From positions 1 through 5,071 of the forward strand of contig CAAEPN010000020.1 in the NCBI GenBank assembly GCA_900757905.1: a stretch of DNA of 5,071 bases. Reading direction: 5' to 3'. The notes beneath the pieces are model-generated. The model worked only from the letters and a program-made list of their open reading frames with translations, ran no database searches and was not told the DNA's origin. Shown piece after piece: positions 1-5,071 of this stretch (the stretch's first letter is position 1; each line of letters opens with the position of its first letter). The stretch comes from Clostridia bacterium (lineage in GTDB: Bacteria; Bacillota; Clostridia; Oscillospirales; CAG-382). Made by a program: the position numbers and the translations under genes.

Positions 1-302
1 ATGTTTGCATTAACCACCTGCGTGCGCAGCTTCGGTTAATAAAGCCGAAAATTTTAGTCTGCCTTGGGCGTATTGCCGCGTACCGCATTATAAAGCCGGA
101 TTTCCGCATAACGGCCGAGCACGGCAAATGGTTTCAAAAGGGCGGCTACGATATGTGCGCCGTGTACCATCCTTCGGCGCTGTTGCGCGACGCGTCCAAA
201 AGAGAGGATATGCTTCGTGACATGTGGGAGATAGCGCGCAGAGCGAAGACACTTGAAAATGCGCCGGACGGCGAACCCGAAAAAGGCGGCGAAAACGCAT
301 GA
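1..302 (+). CDS. Uracil-DNA glycosylase, family 4-type (C-terminal part, 5' end outside the window)
   Basis: This enzyme would excise uracil from DNA in the cytoplasm as the first step of base excision repair. The reading frame enters from the left (first full codon at 3), gives 99 residues and ends at TGA 300-302. The fragment has the 'C-x-x-x-L-x-x-Q-L-x-L-I-x-P-K' stretch followed by LG (residues 2-22) that is typical of the alpha/beta core of family 4 enzymes. It also has the HPSALLR catalytic-loop motif at residues 56-62. By comparison with the family, Cys2 of the fragment is probably the fourth ligand of the [4Fe-4S] cluster; the other three cysteines and the N-terminal active-site motif lie outside. 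A charged tail of about 30 residues after the motif is not distinctive. The stop overlaps the start of the AraC gene by four bases, so the two are probably cotranscribed and translationally coupled. Family assignment is firm; the exact subfamily is less so because half the protein is missing. Confidence 0.88.
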   Translation, partial: VCINHLRAQLRLIKPKILVCLGRIAAYRIIKPDFRITAEHGKWFQKGGYDMCAVYHPSALLRDASKREDMLRDMWEIARRAKTLENAPDGEPEKGGENA

Positions 303-1195
303 CAGACCGCAAGAATGCCTGTAATACAGCCGCAGAATCTGTCCGGGAATTTTCCGATTCCCATGAGAAAACCATGCTTTGGGAGTTAGACCAAACGCTT
401 GATAACGGCTTTTTGGTGCGTGAATCGACGCTTTCGGCCGGGCGCTTTTGGCCGCCGCATTGGCACGACTATCTGGAATGGGAGCTTATCACGGCCGGAC
501 GCGGCACGCACACCTATAACGGCAAAAGCTATCCGATTTCCCGCGGAAGCGCCTATCTCATTACCTACGGCGATTTTCATGCCGTGCGTACCGACACGGC
601 GCTCTCACTTATCAACGTGCGCTTTTCCGAAAACGCAGTGTCAGAGGAGCTAAAAAACACGCTCTCACGCTTTGCCGGACAGGGCACGGCGGTTTTTTCG
701 GAACAGGAAACGGCGCAGTTGGAGGCGTTATGCAGACGGCTCTGCAACGAGCGAAAGGAAAAAAAGCCGTTTTATGACCTTATTTGCCGCGGTCTTTTAA
801 ACGAGCTTATCGTGTCGCTTTTGCGGCAGGCGGCGTTTGAACCGGATAAGGCACATGACGTATCGCTTGCGCAAAACGCAGTAGCGCTCATCTTACGGGA
901 TTTCCGCAAGAATCTGACGGTCGCGTCAGCCGCAAAAACGCTCTGCGTTTCGGCCAACTATCTCGGTTCGTCCTTTCATAAGGCGACCGGCGTGCCGTTC
1001 AATGAATATCTTAACCGCACGCGCTTGAAATATGCCTGTGCGCTGCTTTCGCAAAGCGATATGCCGATAAAACAGATCGCCTTTGAGTCCGGCTATGCCT
1101 CGGCGGAATATTTCTTATATGTCTTTCGGCGTTTCTTCGATATGACGCCGGGAGAGTATCGTGCCATAGAACGAAAAGCGGCAGAAAATCATTGA
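299..1195 (+). CDS. AraC/XylS-family transcriptional regulator with cupin sensor domain
   Basis: A 298-residue DNA-binding regulator of the two-domain AraC type. Residues about 35-110 form the cupin-like sensor, with the HWH motif at 54-56, an E-W-E-L-I-T strand and G-R-G. Residues 205-288 form the double helix-turn-helix. The first helix-turn-helix includes ANYLGSSFHKATG; the second runs from IKQIAFESGY to FFDMTPGEYR, the classic end of the family signature. No membrane segment or signal peptide is seen. The ATG at 299 overlaps the upstream stop as ATGA and has an AAGG/GGCGG stretch 5-12 bases upstream. An internal ATG at 374 (Met26) would still leave the whole cupin domain, so the first 25 residues are uncertain. 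The family usually senses a sugar and activates sugar-use genes. The GH2 gene 321 bp downstream on the same strand is a natural target, but this is inference from position. The stop codon lies inside a 19-bp palindrome that recurs at 1395-1413. Confidence 0.93.
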   Translation: MTDRKNACNTAAESVREFSDSHEKTMLWELDQTLDNGFLVRESTLSAGRFWPPHWHDYLEWELITAGRGTHTYNGKSYPISRGSAYLITYGDFHAVRTDTALSLINVRFSENAVSEELKNTLSRFAGQGTAVFSEQETAQLEALCRRLCNERKEKKPFYDLICRGLLNELIVSLLRQAAFEPDKAHDVSLAQNAVALILRDFRKNLTVASAAKTLCVSANYLGSSFHKATGVPFNEYLNRTRLKYACALLSQSDMPIKQIAFESGYASAEYFLYVFRRFFDMTPGEYRAIERKAAENH

Positions 1196-1201
1196 TTTTC
1201 T
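1183..1201. repeat. 19-bp perfect palindrome, copy 1
   Basis: The sequence agaaaatca-t-tgattttct is a perfect 9-bp inverted repeat around one central base. An identical copy lies at 1395-1413. Here the outer pair c1182/g1202 extends the arms to 10 bp. It contains the last codons and the TGA stop of the AraC gene, so it overlaps coding sequence. It is A/T-rich and lacks a following T run, so it is not a typical intrinsic terminator on its own. Confidence 0.9.
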
Positions 1202-1302
1202 GAGCGTGTCGCAAAACTGCGTTTTACGACGCGGAAACAGATTCGTGCGCTCGCGCCTTATGCCAAAAAGCTCCGCCTTTCGACACTCGCGAATCTATCG
1301 GA

Positions 1303-1335
1303 GAAAAATCCGTGGCACATGTCCCCGGATTTTTC
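1303..1335 (+). terminator. Probable intrinsic terminator after the glycosylase-AraC genes
   Basis: The arms gaaaaatccg (1303-1312) and cggatttttc (1326-1335) pair perfectly over 10 bp. After one mismatch, gg/cc can add two more pairs around a small loop. The A-run on the left and T-run on the right fit a terminator that could work on either strand. It lies about 107 bp after the AraC stop and before the GH2 promoter, which is consistent with ending the upstream transcript. The stem has only a short G/C core, so efficiency is uncertain. Confidence 0.5.
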
Positions 1336-1394
1336 AGATTTTAATTGAAATCGGGCTTCTCCCGAAAAGCCTTATAGACTTTTGCAACAGTCTG

Positions 1395-1413
1395 AGAAAA
1401 TCATTGATTTTCT
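1395..1413. repeat. 19-bp perfect palindrome, copy 2
   Basis: This is identical over 19 bases to the copy at 1183-1201, 212 bp away in the same orientation (orientation is trivial for a palindrome). In RNA the stem could extend to 12 pairs, from c1392 to g1416, with one G-U pair. It ends 24 bp before the -35 box of the GH2 promoter, so besides marking an element end it could be an operator site for a dimeric regulator. The sequence does not decide between these. Confidence 0.9.
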
Positions 1414-1437
1414 TAGCTTTTGCCGTGTTTTTTTGAC

Positions 1438-1466
1438 TTTACAGCAAGGGTGTTTTGCCGTATACT
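1438..1466 (+). promoter_or_regulatory. Sigma-A-type promoter of the GH2 gene
   Basis: The -35 box TTTACA (1438-1443) and -10 box TATACT (1461-1466) are separated by exactly 17 bp. Each differs from the TTGACA/TATAAT consensus at one position. Transcription would start near 1473, giving a leader of about 45 bases. The overlapping TTGACT at 1433-1438 would need a 22-bp spacer and is less likely. The 9-mer ttttgccgt occurs at 1418-1426 and again at 1453-1461, just upstream of and inside the promoter, and could be a regulator site. Confidence 0.65.
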
Positions 1467-1500
1467 TTTCTTAGAAACGCCGTCTGAAAGGGCGGTCATG

Positions 1501-1508
1501 AAAGGAAG
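1501..1508 (+). promoter_or_regulatory. Ribosome binding site of the GH2 gene
   Basis: AAAGGAAG at 1501-1508 lies 8 bases before the ATG at 1517. It supports this ATG as the true start, with no in-frame alternative needed. Confidence 0.75.
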
Positions 1509-1516
1509 AAAAGACA

Positions 1517-3808
1517 ATGCTTAAGTGGACGTTATGCTATGCGCCGCACGAAATATGCAAGAACAACGAACCGAAAACGGTTGCCGAGCTTACTGCGCTC
1601 GGTTATGAAAGCGTTCCGGCGGCTGTTCCCGGAAATTTTGAACTGGATCTTATGCGCGAAAAGCGCTTGCCGGACTTATATTTTTCGACCGATACGTTAG
1701 AAGCCGAAAAGCTTGAAAATTTACATATTTGGTATTATACTTCGTTTGACCTGCCGGAGAACGGCGACCCGGAGGGAGTACTCCGTTTTGAGGGTGTGGA
1801 CACGGTAGGCGATATCTATTTAAACGGTGTGCTGAAATGCCAAACCGATAACATGTTTCTGCCGTATGAGATAAAGAACGGCTTCCATGGCGGACATAAT
1901 GAGGTGGTCGTTCACATAAAACCGGCTTGCCTTGCAGCGCGCGATCATACGCTGCCGATTTCAAGCCATGCGCTGCCGTACAACTACGCGTCGCTTGCGC
2001 TTCGCAAGGCTGCGTATATGTTCGGTTGGGATATCATGCCGCGCATTGTTTCGGCCGGACTTTGGAAGGATGTCAAGCTGCTGCCGCCGGAAAAGAAGAA
2101 CGAGATCCGTGAAACCTATTTTGTCACTAACCGCGTGGATACGGAAAAAAAGCAGGCCTCGCTTCGCTTCCACTATCGGTTGGCGCTTGACGGCGATTTT
2201 GCGCGTGATTACACGGTCAAAGTGCGCGGTAAGTGCGGAAACAGTGAGTTTTCTTTTAGCACGGTTCCGTGGCATACCGACGGCGCATTTGATTTTTCGA
2301 TACAGGATTGCTTATTTTGGGCGCCGCGTCCGCAGGGCGTGCCGAATCTGTATGAAGTGACCGTCGAGTTGTATCGCGGCGACTTACTTTGCGACGCAAA
2401 AACGCTTGAACTCGGTGTGCGCACTGTCCGGCTTCTCATGACGGAATGTGCCGGCGACGACGGCGAATTCTGCTTTGAGATCAACGGCAAAAAGACGTTT
2501 CTTCTCGGTACAAACTGGGTTCCGCTCGACGCATTCCCGTCTCGCTTCGAGGAAAGATTGCCGAAAGCGCTTGAAATGTTAGACGATATCGGCTGCAACG
2601 CCGTGCGCTGTTGGGGCGGCGGTGTGTATGAATCTGACGAATTCTATCGGTTCTGTGACCGCAAAGGCATTTTGGTGTGGCAGGATTTCGGCATGGGCTG
2701 CGGCGTATATCCGCAAGAGAGGACGTTTGCCGAGCGTTTGGAAAAAGAGATTGTGGCGGTTGTCAAACGGTTGCGTGAACACGCGTGCATCGTGCTTTGG
2801 GCAGGCGATAACGAAAATGACTGTGCCTATATGGAATGGATGGGGTATCGCAAAGATCCGAACGAGAATTTCTTAACGCGCGAAACGGTCAAACGAGCCG
2901 TCAAGGCGCACGACTATGCGCGTCCGTATCTTGCAAGCTCGCCGTATATCGGCGAAGAGGCGTACAGAACCGGAAAGCCTTCCAGCGAAGACCATTTATG
3001 GGGACCGCGCGACTATTTTAAGGGCGATTTTTACCGCAATGCGCAAAGCCATTTTGCCAGTGAGACCGGCTATCACGGTTTTCCGTCGGTATCCTCGCTT
3101 AGGCGCTTTTTGAAGCAGCCCGAAGTTATTTTCAGGCCAGACGGCACGCCGACCGACGAATATCTCGTCCATGCCGCTATGATGGAAACCAATCCGAACG
3201 GCCCGTATTCCTATCGTATCCGGCTTGCCTATTCCCAGGTGGAAACGCTGTTCGGAAAAGCCGAAAGTGACCTTGCCGACTTTGTTAAGGAAAGTCAGAT
3301 ATCCCAAGCCGAGGCGAAGAAGTACTTTATCGAGCGCTTCCGTATCGGAAAATGGCGAAGAACCGGGATTTTGTGGTGGAATCTTGTGGACGGTTGGCCG
3401 CAGGTGTCCGACGCGATCGTTGATTGGTATTACACCAAAAAGCTTGCGTATCACTACATTAAGCGTTCGCAGACGCCGGTATGCCTTATGTTTGACGAAC
3501 CGGACGAGAGCGGCGCTTTGCGGCTCGTGGGTGTTAACGATTTGGCCGCGGACAAGACGGTCACATACTCGGTAAAGGATGTGCTGTCCGGAAAGACCGT
3601 GCTGTCCGGTACGGCAAAAATCGCAGCTGACAGCTCACAGACGGTTGCGTTCCTGCCGCTTGATACCGACAAAATGCGGTTTTATCTCATCGAATGGCAG
3701 GGCGACGAAACCGGCCGCAACCACTATACGGCGAATATGCCGAATATTGATTACAAGACCTATTTAAAAGCGATCGAACAGTGCGGCATGGACGAATTTG
3801 AAGATTAA
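1517..3808 (+). CDS. Glycoside hydrolase family 2 protein, beta-mannosidase-like
   Basis: A complete 763-residue retaining exo-glycosidase. Residues 1-190 are the sugar-binding jelly-roll domain, with VPGNFELDL at 38-45, the W-Y-Y strand and FGWDIMPRIVSAGLW at 169-183 (GWDxxPR-type motif of beta-mannosidases). An immunoglobulin-like linker spans about 195-305. The TIM barrel spans about 310-640, with GTNWVPLDAF, RCWGGGVYE (364-372) and VWQDFGMGC. The acid/base should be Glu433 in WAGDNEN and the nucleophile Glu516 in SETGYHGFPS. WWNLVDGWPQ (620-629) follows, then a short C-terminal beta domain. It is somewhat shorter than typical beta-mannosidases (about 820-900 residues). No signal peptide or membrane segment is seen, so it should act in the cytoplasm on imported oligosaccharides. 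Acid/base and nucleophile motifs deviate from the usual SGNNE and SEFGFQS, so mannoside specificity is inferred; another beta-glycoside is possible. It has its own promoter and ends in front of two hairpins, so it is probably monocistronic. Confidence 0.9.
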   Translation: MLKWTLCYAPHEICKNNEPKTVAELTALGYESVPAAVPGNFELDLMREKRLPDLYFSTDTLEAEKLENLHIWYYTSFDLPENGDPEGVLRFEGVDTVGDIYLNGVLKCQTDNMFLPYEIKNGFHGGHNEVVVHIKPACLAARDHTLPISSHALPYNYASLALRKAAYMFGWDIMPRIVSAGLWKDVKLLPPEKKNEIRETYFVTNRVDTEKKQASLRFHYRLALDGDFARDYTVKVRGKCGNSEFSFSTVPWHTDGAFDFSIQDCLFWAPRPQGVPNLYEVTVELYRGDLLCDAKTLELGVRTVRLLMTECAGDDGEFCFEINGKKTFLLGTNWVPLDAFPSRFEERLPKALEMLDDIGCNAVRCWGGGVYESDEFYRFCDRKGILVWQDFGMGCGVYPQERTFAERLEKEIVAVVKRLREHACIVLWAGDNENDCAYMEWMGYRKDPNENFLTRETVKRAVKAHDYARPYLASSPYIGEEAYRTGKPSSEDHLWGPRDYFKGDFYRNAQSHFASETGYHGFPSVSSLRRFLKQPEVIFRPDGTPTDEYLVHAAMMETNPNGPYSYRIRLAYSQVETLFGKAESDLADFVKESQISQAEAKKYFIERFRIGKWRRTGILWWNLVDGWPQVSDAIVDWYYTKKLAYHYIKRSQTPVCLMFDEPDESGALRLVGVNDLAADKTVTYSVKDVLSGKTVLSGTAKIAADSSQTVAFLPLDTDKMRFYLIEWQGDETGRNHYTANMPNIDYKTYLKAIEQCGMDEFED

Positions 3809-3842
3809 ATGTGCCCTAAACCGTAGTTTTGGCGGCATGCTT

Positions 3843-3875
3843 GACCCGACGGGATGTTTTTGTCCTGTCGGGGTC
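3843..3875 (+). terminator. G/C-rich hairpin after the GH2 gene
   Basis: gacccgacggga (3843-3854) pairs with tcctgtcggggtc (3863-3875) with one bulged base and one G-U pair around a T-rich loop. It starts 34 bases after the GH2 stop. No T run follows on either strand, so by itself it is a poor intrinsic terminator. It may instead stabilise the mRNA 3' end or be a decayed terminator ahead of the stronger one at 3892-3949. Confidence 0.5.
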
Positions 3876-3891
3876 CATTGCAGACGTTTTG

Positions 3892-3949
3892 GCTTAAAAA
3901 GCAGAAGAGATGTAAAACTTATGTTTTACATCTCTTCTGCTTTTTAAGC
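3892..3949. terminator. Bidirectional terminator with a perfect 27-bp stem
   Basis: The left arm 3892-3918 and right arm 3923-3949 are exact reverse complements over 27 bases with a 4-base loop (ttat). The stem carries AAAAA near one foot and TTTTT near the other, so each strand reads a hairpin followed by a T run. It lies between two convergent genes: 83 bases after the GH2 stop on the plus strand and 6 bases after the khpA stop on the minus strand. It can therefore end both transcripts. The perfect length is notable for a terminator. Confidence 0.88.
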
Positions 3950-3955
3950 ATTCAA

Positions 3956-4204
3956 CTATTCTTCCGAACCATCGTTTTCGAGAATATCGACGATAACGCG
4001 TTTATTCTCGCGGTTAGCGACGGCGCGAACCACCGTGCGAACCGCCTTGGCGATCCGGCCTTGCTTTCCGATCACCTTGCCGAGGTCATTTTCATCAACC
4101 ATCAGCTTAAGGTAGACCGTGTCGCCGTCGTCACGCTCGGTAACGACAACGCATTCCGGCTTGTTGACGATGGATCTCGCAAGATCTGTCAGAACCTGTT
4201 TCAT
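3956..4204 (-). CDS. khpA: KhpA, KH-domain RNA-binding protein
   Basis: An 82-residue single KH-domain protein (YlqC/KhpA family). In Firmicutes it binds RNA, often as a heterodimer with KhpB/Jag, and affects cell-wall growth and division. The GxxG loop that contacts RNA is GKQG at residues 46-49 within VIGKQGRIAKAVR, and the length matches the family (about 75-85 residues). The start is taken as ATG at 4204. AAGGAGG (4214-4220) ends 9 bases before it. The in-frame TTG at 4210 would leave only 3 bases and add just two residues (Met-His). It is the third gene of the minus-strand ffh-rpsP-khpA operon, 55 bp after rpsP. A terminator follows 6 bases after the TAG stop, so it is the last gene of the transcript. 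Confidence 0.95.
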   Translation of the reverse strand: MKQVLTDLARSIVNKPECVVVTERDDGDTVYLKLMVDENDLGKVIGKQGRIAKAVRTVVRAVANRENKRVIVDILENDGSEE

Positions 4205-4213
4205 GTGCAAAGA

Positions 4214-4220
4214 CCTCCTT
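4214..4220 (-). promoter_or_regulatory. Ribosome binding site of khpA (decides the start)
   Basis: The minus strand reads AAGGAGG here, a full match to the anti-Shine-Dalgarno sequence. Its spacing of 9 bases to ATG 4204, versus 3 bases to TTG 4210, favours the ATG start. Confidence 0.85.
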
Positions 4221-4225
4221 TAAAA

Positions 4226-4253
4226 GCCGCAGTACTTAAAAAAGTCAAGCGGC
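4226..4253 (-). other. Hairpin between rpsP and khpA, possible attenuator or processing site
   Basis: On the minus strand gccgc and gcggc form a 5-bp G/C stem. After an internal mismatch loop there is a further actt/aagt stem with a T-rich loop, and TTTT follows the 3' arm. This resembles a weak intrinsic terminator just before the khpA ribosome binding site and could lower khpA expression relative to rpsP or mark RNA cleavage. The stem is short and interrupted, so the call is tentative. Confidence 0.3.
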
Positions 4254-4259
4254 AGCGAC

Positions 4260-4502
4260 TTAAAGAATACCGTTCTTCTTGAGAAGCGTCTTTACGGTTT
4301 CGGTCGGCTGAGCGCCGTTTTCGATCCATTTCTTAGCCTTTTCAGCGTCGATCTGAACGGTTACCGGGTCGGTAAGAGGATTGTAGTAGCCGACTTCTTC
4401 GATGAAGCGGCCGTCTCTGGGATAACGGCTGTCTGCAACAACAACTCTGTAGAAAGGAGCTTTCTTTGCGCCCATTCTCTTTAATCTGATCTTAACTGCC
4501 AT
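4260..4502 (-). CDS. rpsP: 30S ribosomal protein S16
   Basis: An 80-residue ribosomal protein needed for assembly of the small subunit, where it binds 16S rRNA. The N-terminus [19 protein letters not shown] and the following [12 protein letters not shown] and EEVGYYNP segments are the S16 signature. The C-terminal part ([18 protein letters not shown], then LLKKNGIL) is also typical. The full length agrees with bacterial S16 (about 80-90 residues). ATG 4500-4502 is preceded by GGAGGA (4511-4516) with 8 bases between, so the start is firm. It lies between ffh (97-bp gap after the ffh stop, counted to the ribosome binding site region) and khpA, in the usual Firmicutes order. No separate promoter of good quality was seen in front of it. 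Confidence 0.98.
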   Translation of the reverse strand: MAVKIRLKRMGAKKAPFYRVVVADSRYPRDGRFIEEVGYYNPLTDPVTVQIDAEKAKKWIENGAQPTETVKTLLKKNGIL

Positions 4503-4606
4503 GATTTCTTTCCTCCGAAAATATAGTGAAAAAATAATATAATCATCGCTTGATGTCGCTTTTGGCGCTTATGCAAGCGGAATGATACGAATGTGTTTTG
4601 CCGTGC
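4503..4606 (-). other. ffh-rpsP intergenic spacer with a small stem
   Basis: A 104-bp spacer on the minus strand holds the rpsP ribosome binding site (GGAGGA, 4511-4516) and an A/T-rich stretch at about 4518-4543. Upstream of that is an inverted repeat cgcttg/caagcg (4547-4552 with 4574-4579) with a smaller cgc/gcg pairing inside. No T run follows the stem closely, so it is not a terminator. TATATT-like hexamers occur in the A/T-rich part but lack a matching -35 box at 16-18 bp. Cotranscription from ffh is the simplest reading. Confidence 0.4.
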
Positions 4607-5071
4607 TTAACGGCGTTTTTTCTTGTTCTTGTTTTTTGCCTTTGCCATCTTTTTGGCAAGCATCCGACCGCCGAAGCCGCCGATATTGCCGCTTGTTAAC
4701 TGCTTCATCATCTTTTTGGTGGCGTCGTACTGCTTCAAGAGCTTGTTGACATCCTCCACTTTCATACCGGAACCGGCTGCAATGCGCTTCTTGCGCGACG
4801 CGCCGATGATATCGGGATTGTCGCGTTCTTCGGGCGTCATGGAAAGGATGATGGCCTCCATGCGGTCGATCTGTCTTTCATCGATCTTGACATCGCCGAG
4901 CGCCTTGGAATCGACGCCGGGCATCATGCCGATGAGCTGGTCGATAGGCCCCATGTTGCGAAGCTGGTCGAACTGGTCGAGATAGTCGGTTAAGGTAAAG
5001 GATTGGTCGCGCAGCTTCTTTTCAAGCTCGGCCGCCTTTTTTTCGTCGAGTGCCTGTTCGGCTTTCTCAAT
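4607..5071 (-). CDS. ffh: Signal recognition particle protein Ffh (C-terminal M domain; 5' end outside the window)
   Basis: This is the protein subunit of the signal recognition particle, which binds signal peptides and 4.5S/scRNA and delivers ribosomes to the membrane receptor FtsY. The frame runs open from the right edge of the window to TAA 4607-4609 and gives 154 residues. They cover the linker from the GTPase domain (EKAEQALDEKKAAELEKKLR) and the M domain. The M domain has the methionine-rich groove segment MGPIDQLIGMMPG (40-52), EAIILSMTPEER (72-83) and the RNA-binding motif SRKKRIAAGSG (92-102), followed by VNKLLKQY and MMKQL. It ends in a Lys/Arg-rich tail (about 139-154), common in Ffh. 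The N and G domains lie outside the window. An internal methionine at 4954 is not the start because the homology continues upstream of it. First visible gene of the operon with rpsP and khpA. Confidence 0.97.
   Translation of the reverse strand: MEKAEQALDEKKAAELEKKLRDQSFTLTDYLDQFDQLRNMGPIDQLIGMMPGVDSKALGDVKIDERQIDRMEAIILSMTPEERDNPDIIGASRKKRIAAGSGMKVEDVNKLLKQYDATKKMMKQLTSGNIGGFGGRMLAKKMAKAKNKNKKKRR

Larger units (their letters stand above)
1196..1516. other. 321-bp intergenic region rich in inverted repeats, no credible gene
   Basis: This region lies between the AraC and GH2 genes. Reading left to right it holds the end of palindrome copy 1 and a 10-bp stem with one mismatch (1208-1217 with 1221-1230). 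Next is a longer-range pairing of agattcg (1239-1245) with cgaatct (1290-1296). Then come the terminator-like hairpin at 1303-1335 and a small tcggg/cccga stem (1351-1355 with 1361-1365) that competes with ggctt/aagcc (1354-1358 with 1367-1371). An agact/agtct stem (1376-1380 with 1389-1393), palindrome copy 2, the GH2 promoter and its leader follow. The open frame at 1206-1436 has no recognisable domain, a basic and irregular composition and no ribosome binding site, so it is not called. Confidence 0.75.

Noticed and set aside
1..39. ATG at the first base of the window as a gene start
   Set aside because: It opens only 12 codons before TAA, while the uracil-DNA glycosylase frame is open through it from the left edge.
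1206..1436. 76-residue open frame on the plus strand inside the intergenic region
   Set aside because: No ribosome binding site and no recognisable domain; it crosses the terminator-like hairpin and palindrome copy 2, so it is best explained as chance.
1433..1466. TTGACT/TATACT as the GH2 promoter
   Set aside because: The spacer would be 22 bp; the overlapping TTTACA at 1438-1443 gives the standard 17 bp.
1196..1516. CRISPR array, tRNA or known riboswitch in the intergenic region
   Set aside because: There are only two spaced repeats 212 bp apart, no cloverleaf was seen, and no riboswitch core that I recognise is present.
2996..3454. 152-residue open frame on the minus strand opposite the GH2 gene
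   Set aside because: It lies wholly antisense to conserved GH2 barrel sequence, including the nucleophile motif, and its product has no recognisable features.
4205..4210. TTG at 4210 as the khpA start
   Set aside because: It is only 3 bases from the ribosome binding site and adds two residues not needed for the KH fold; the ATG at 4204 has the right spacing.
3854..4282. 142-residue open frame on the plus strand over the terminator and khpA
   Set aside because: It reads through the 27-bp terminator hairpin and the antisense of khpA; khpA on the other strand is clearly the real gene.
4623..4985. 120-residue hydrophobic open frame on the plus strand opposite ffh
   Set aside because: Its apparent membrane-like start is the antisense of the Lys-rich Ffh tail (Lys codons read as Phe/Leu); ffh is unambiguous.

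Overview
The window looks like chromosomal DNA of a Bacillota (Firmicutes) bacterium, most likely an anaerobic, gut-type member of the Clostridia. This is inferred from the ffh-rpsP-khpA gene order, strong AAGGAGG-type ribosome binding sites, an AraC regulator beside a cytoplasmic glycosidase, and roughly balanced base composition by eye. The species cannot be named from the sequence.

Left part (1-1195, + strand): the 3' end of a family 4-type uracil-DNA glycosylase gene overlaps by four bases (ATGA) with a complete AraC/XylS-type regulator that has an N-terminal cupin-like sensor and a C-terminal double helix-turn-helix. The two are probably cotranscribed.

Intergenic part (1196-1516): there is no credible gene here. 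The stretch is dense in inverted repeats. Two identical copies of a 19-bp perfect palindrome (1183-1201 and 1395-1413) bracket a 231-bp segment, and the first copy contains the stop codon of the regulator. One inner hairpin (1303-1335) resembles an intrinsic terminator. After the second palindrome come a good sigma-A-type promoter (1438-1466) and a ribosome binding site for the next gene.

Middle part (1517-3808, + strand): a complete 763-residue GH2 glycosidase of beta-mannosidase-like type, with both catalytic glutamates visible. It lacks a signal peptide, so it should cleave imported oligosaccharides. The AraC protein is the obvious candidate regulator, but no transporter or second sugar gene lies in the window.

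Right part (3809-5071): two hairpins separate the glycosidase from a convergent minus-strand housekeeping operon. The second is a perfect 27-bp stem that can act as a terminator in both directions. The operon, in transcription order, is ffh (SRP protein, C-terminal part only), rpsP (ribosomal protein S16) and khpA (KH-domain RNA-binding protein). The common Firmicutes continuation rimM-trmD-rplS does not follow khpA.

I found no clear previously undescribed system. The best candidate for something new is the palindrome-bracketed intergenic segment at 1183-1413.
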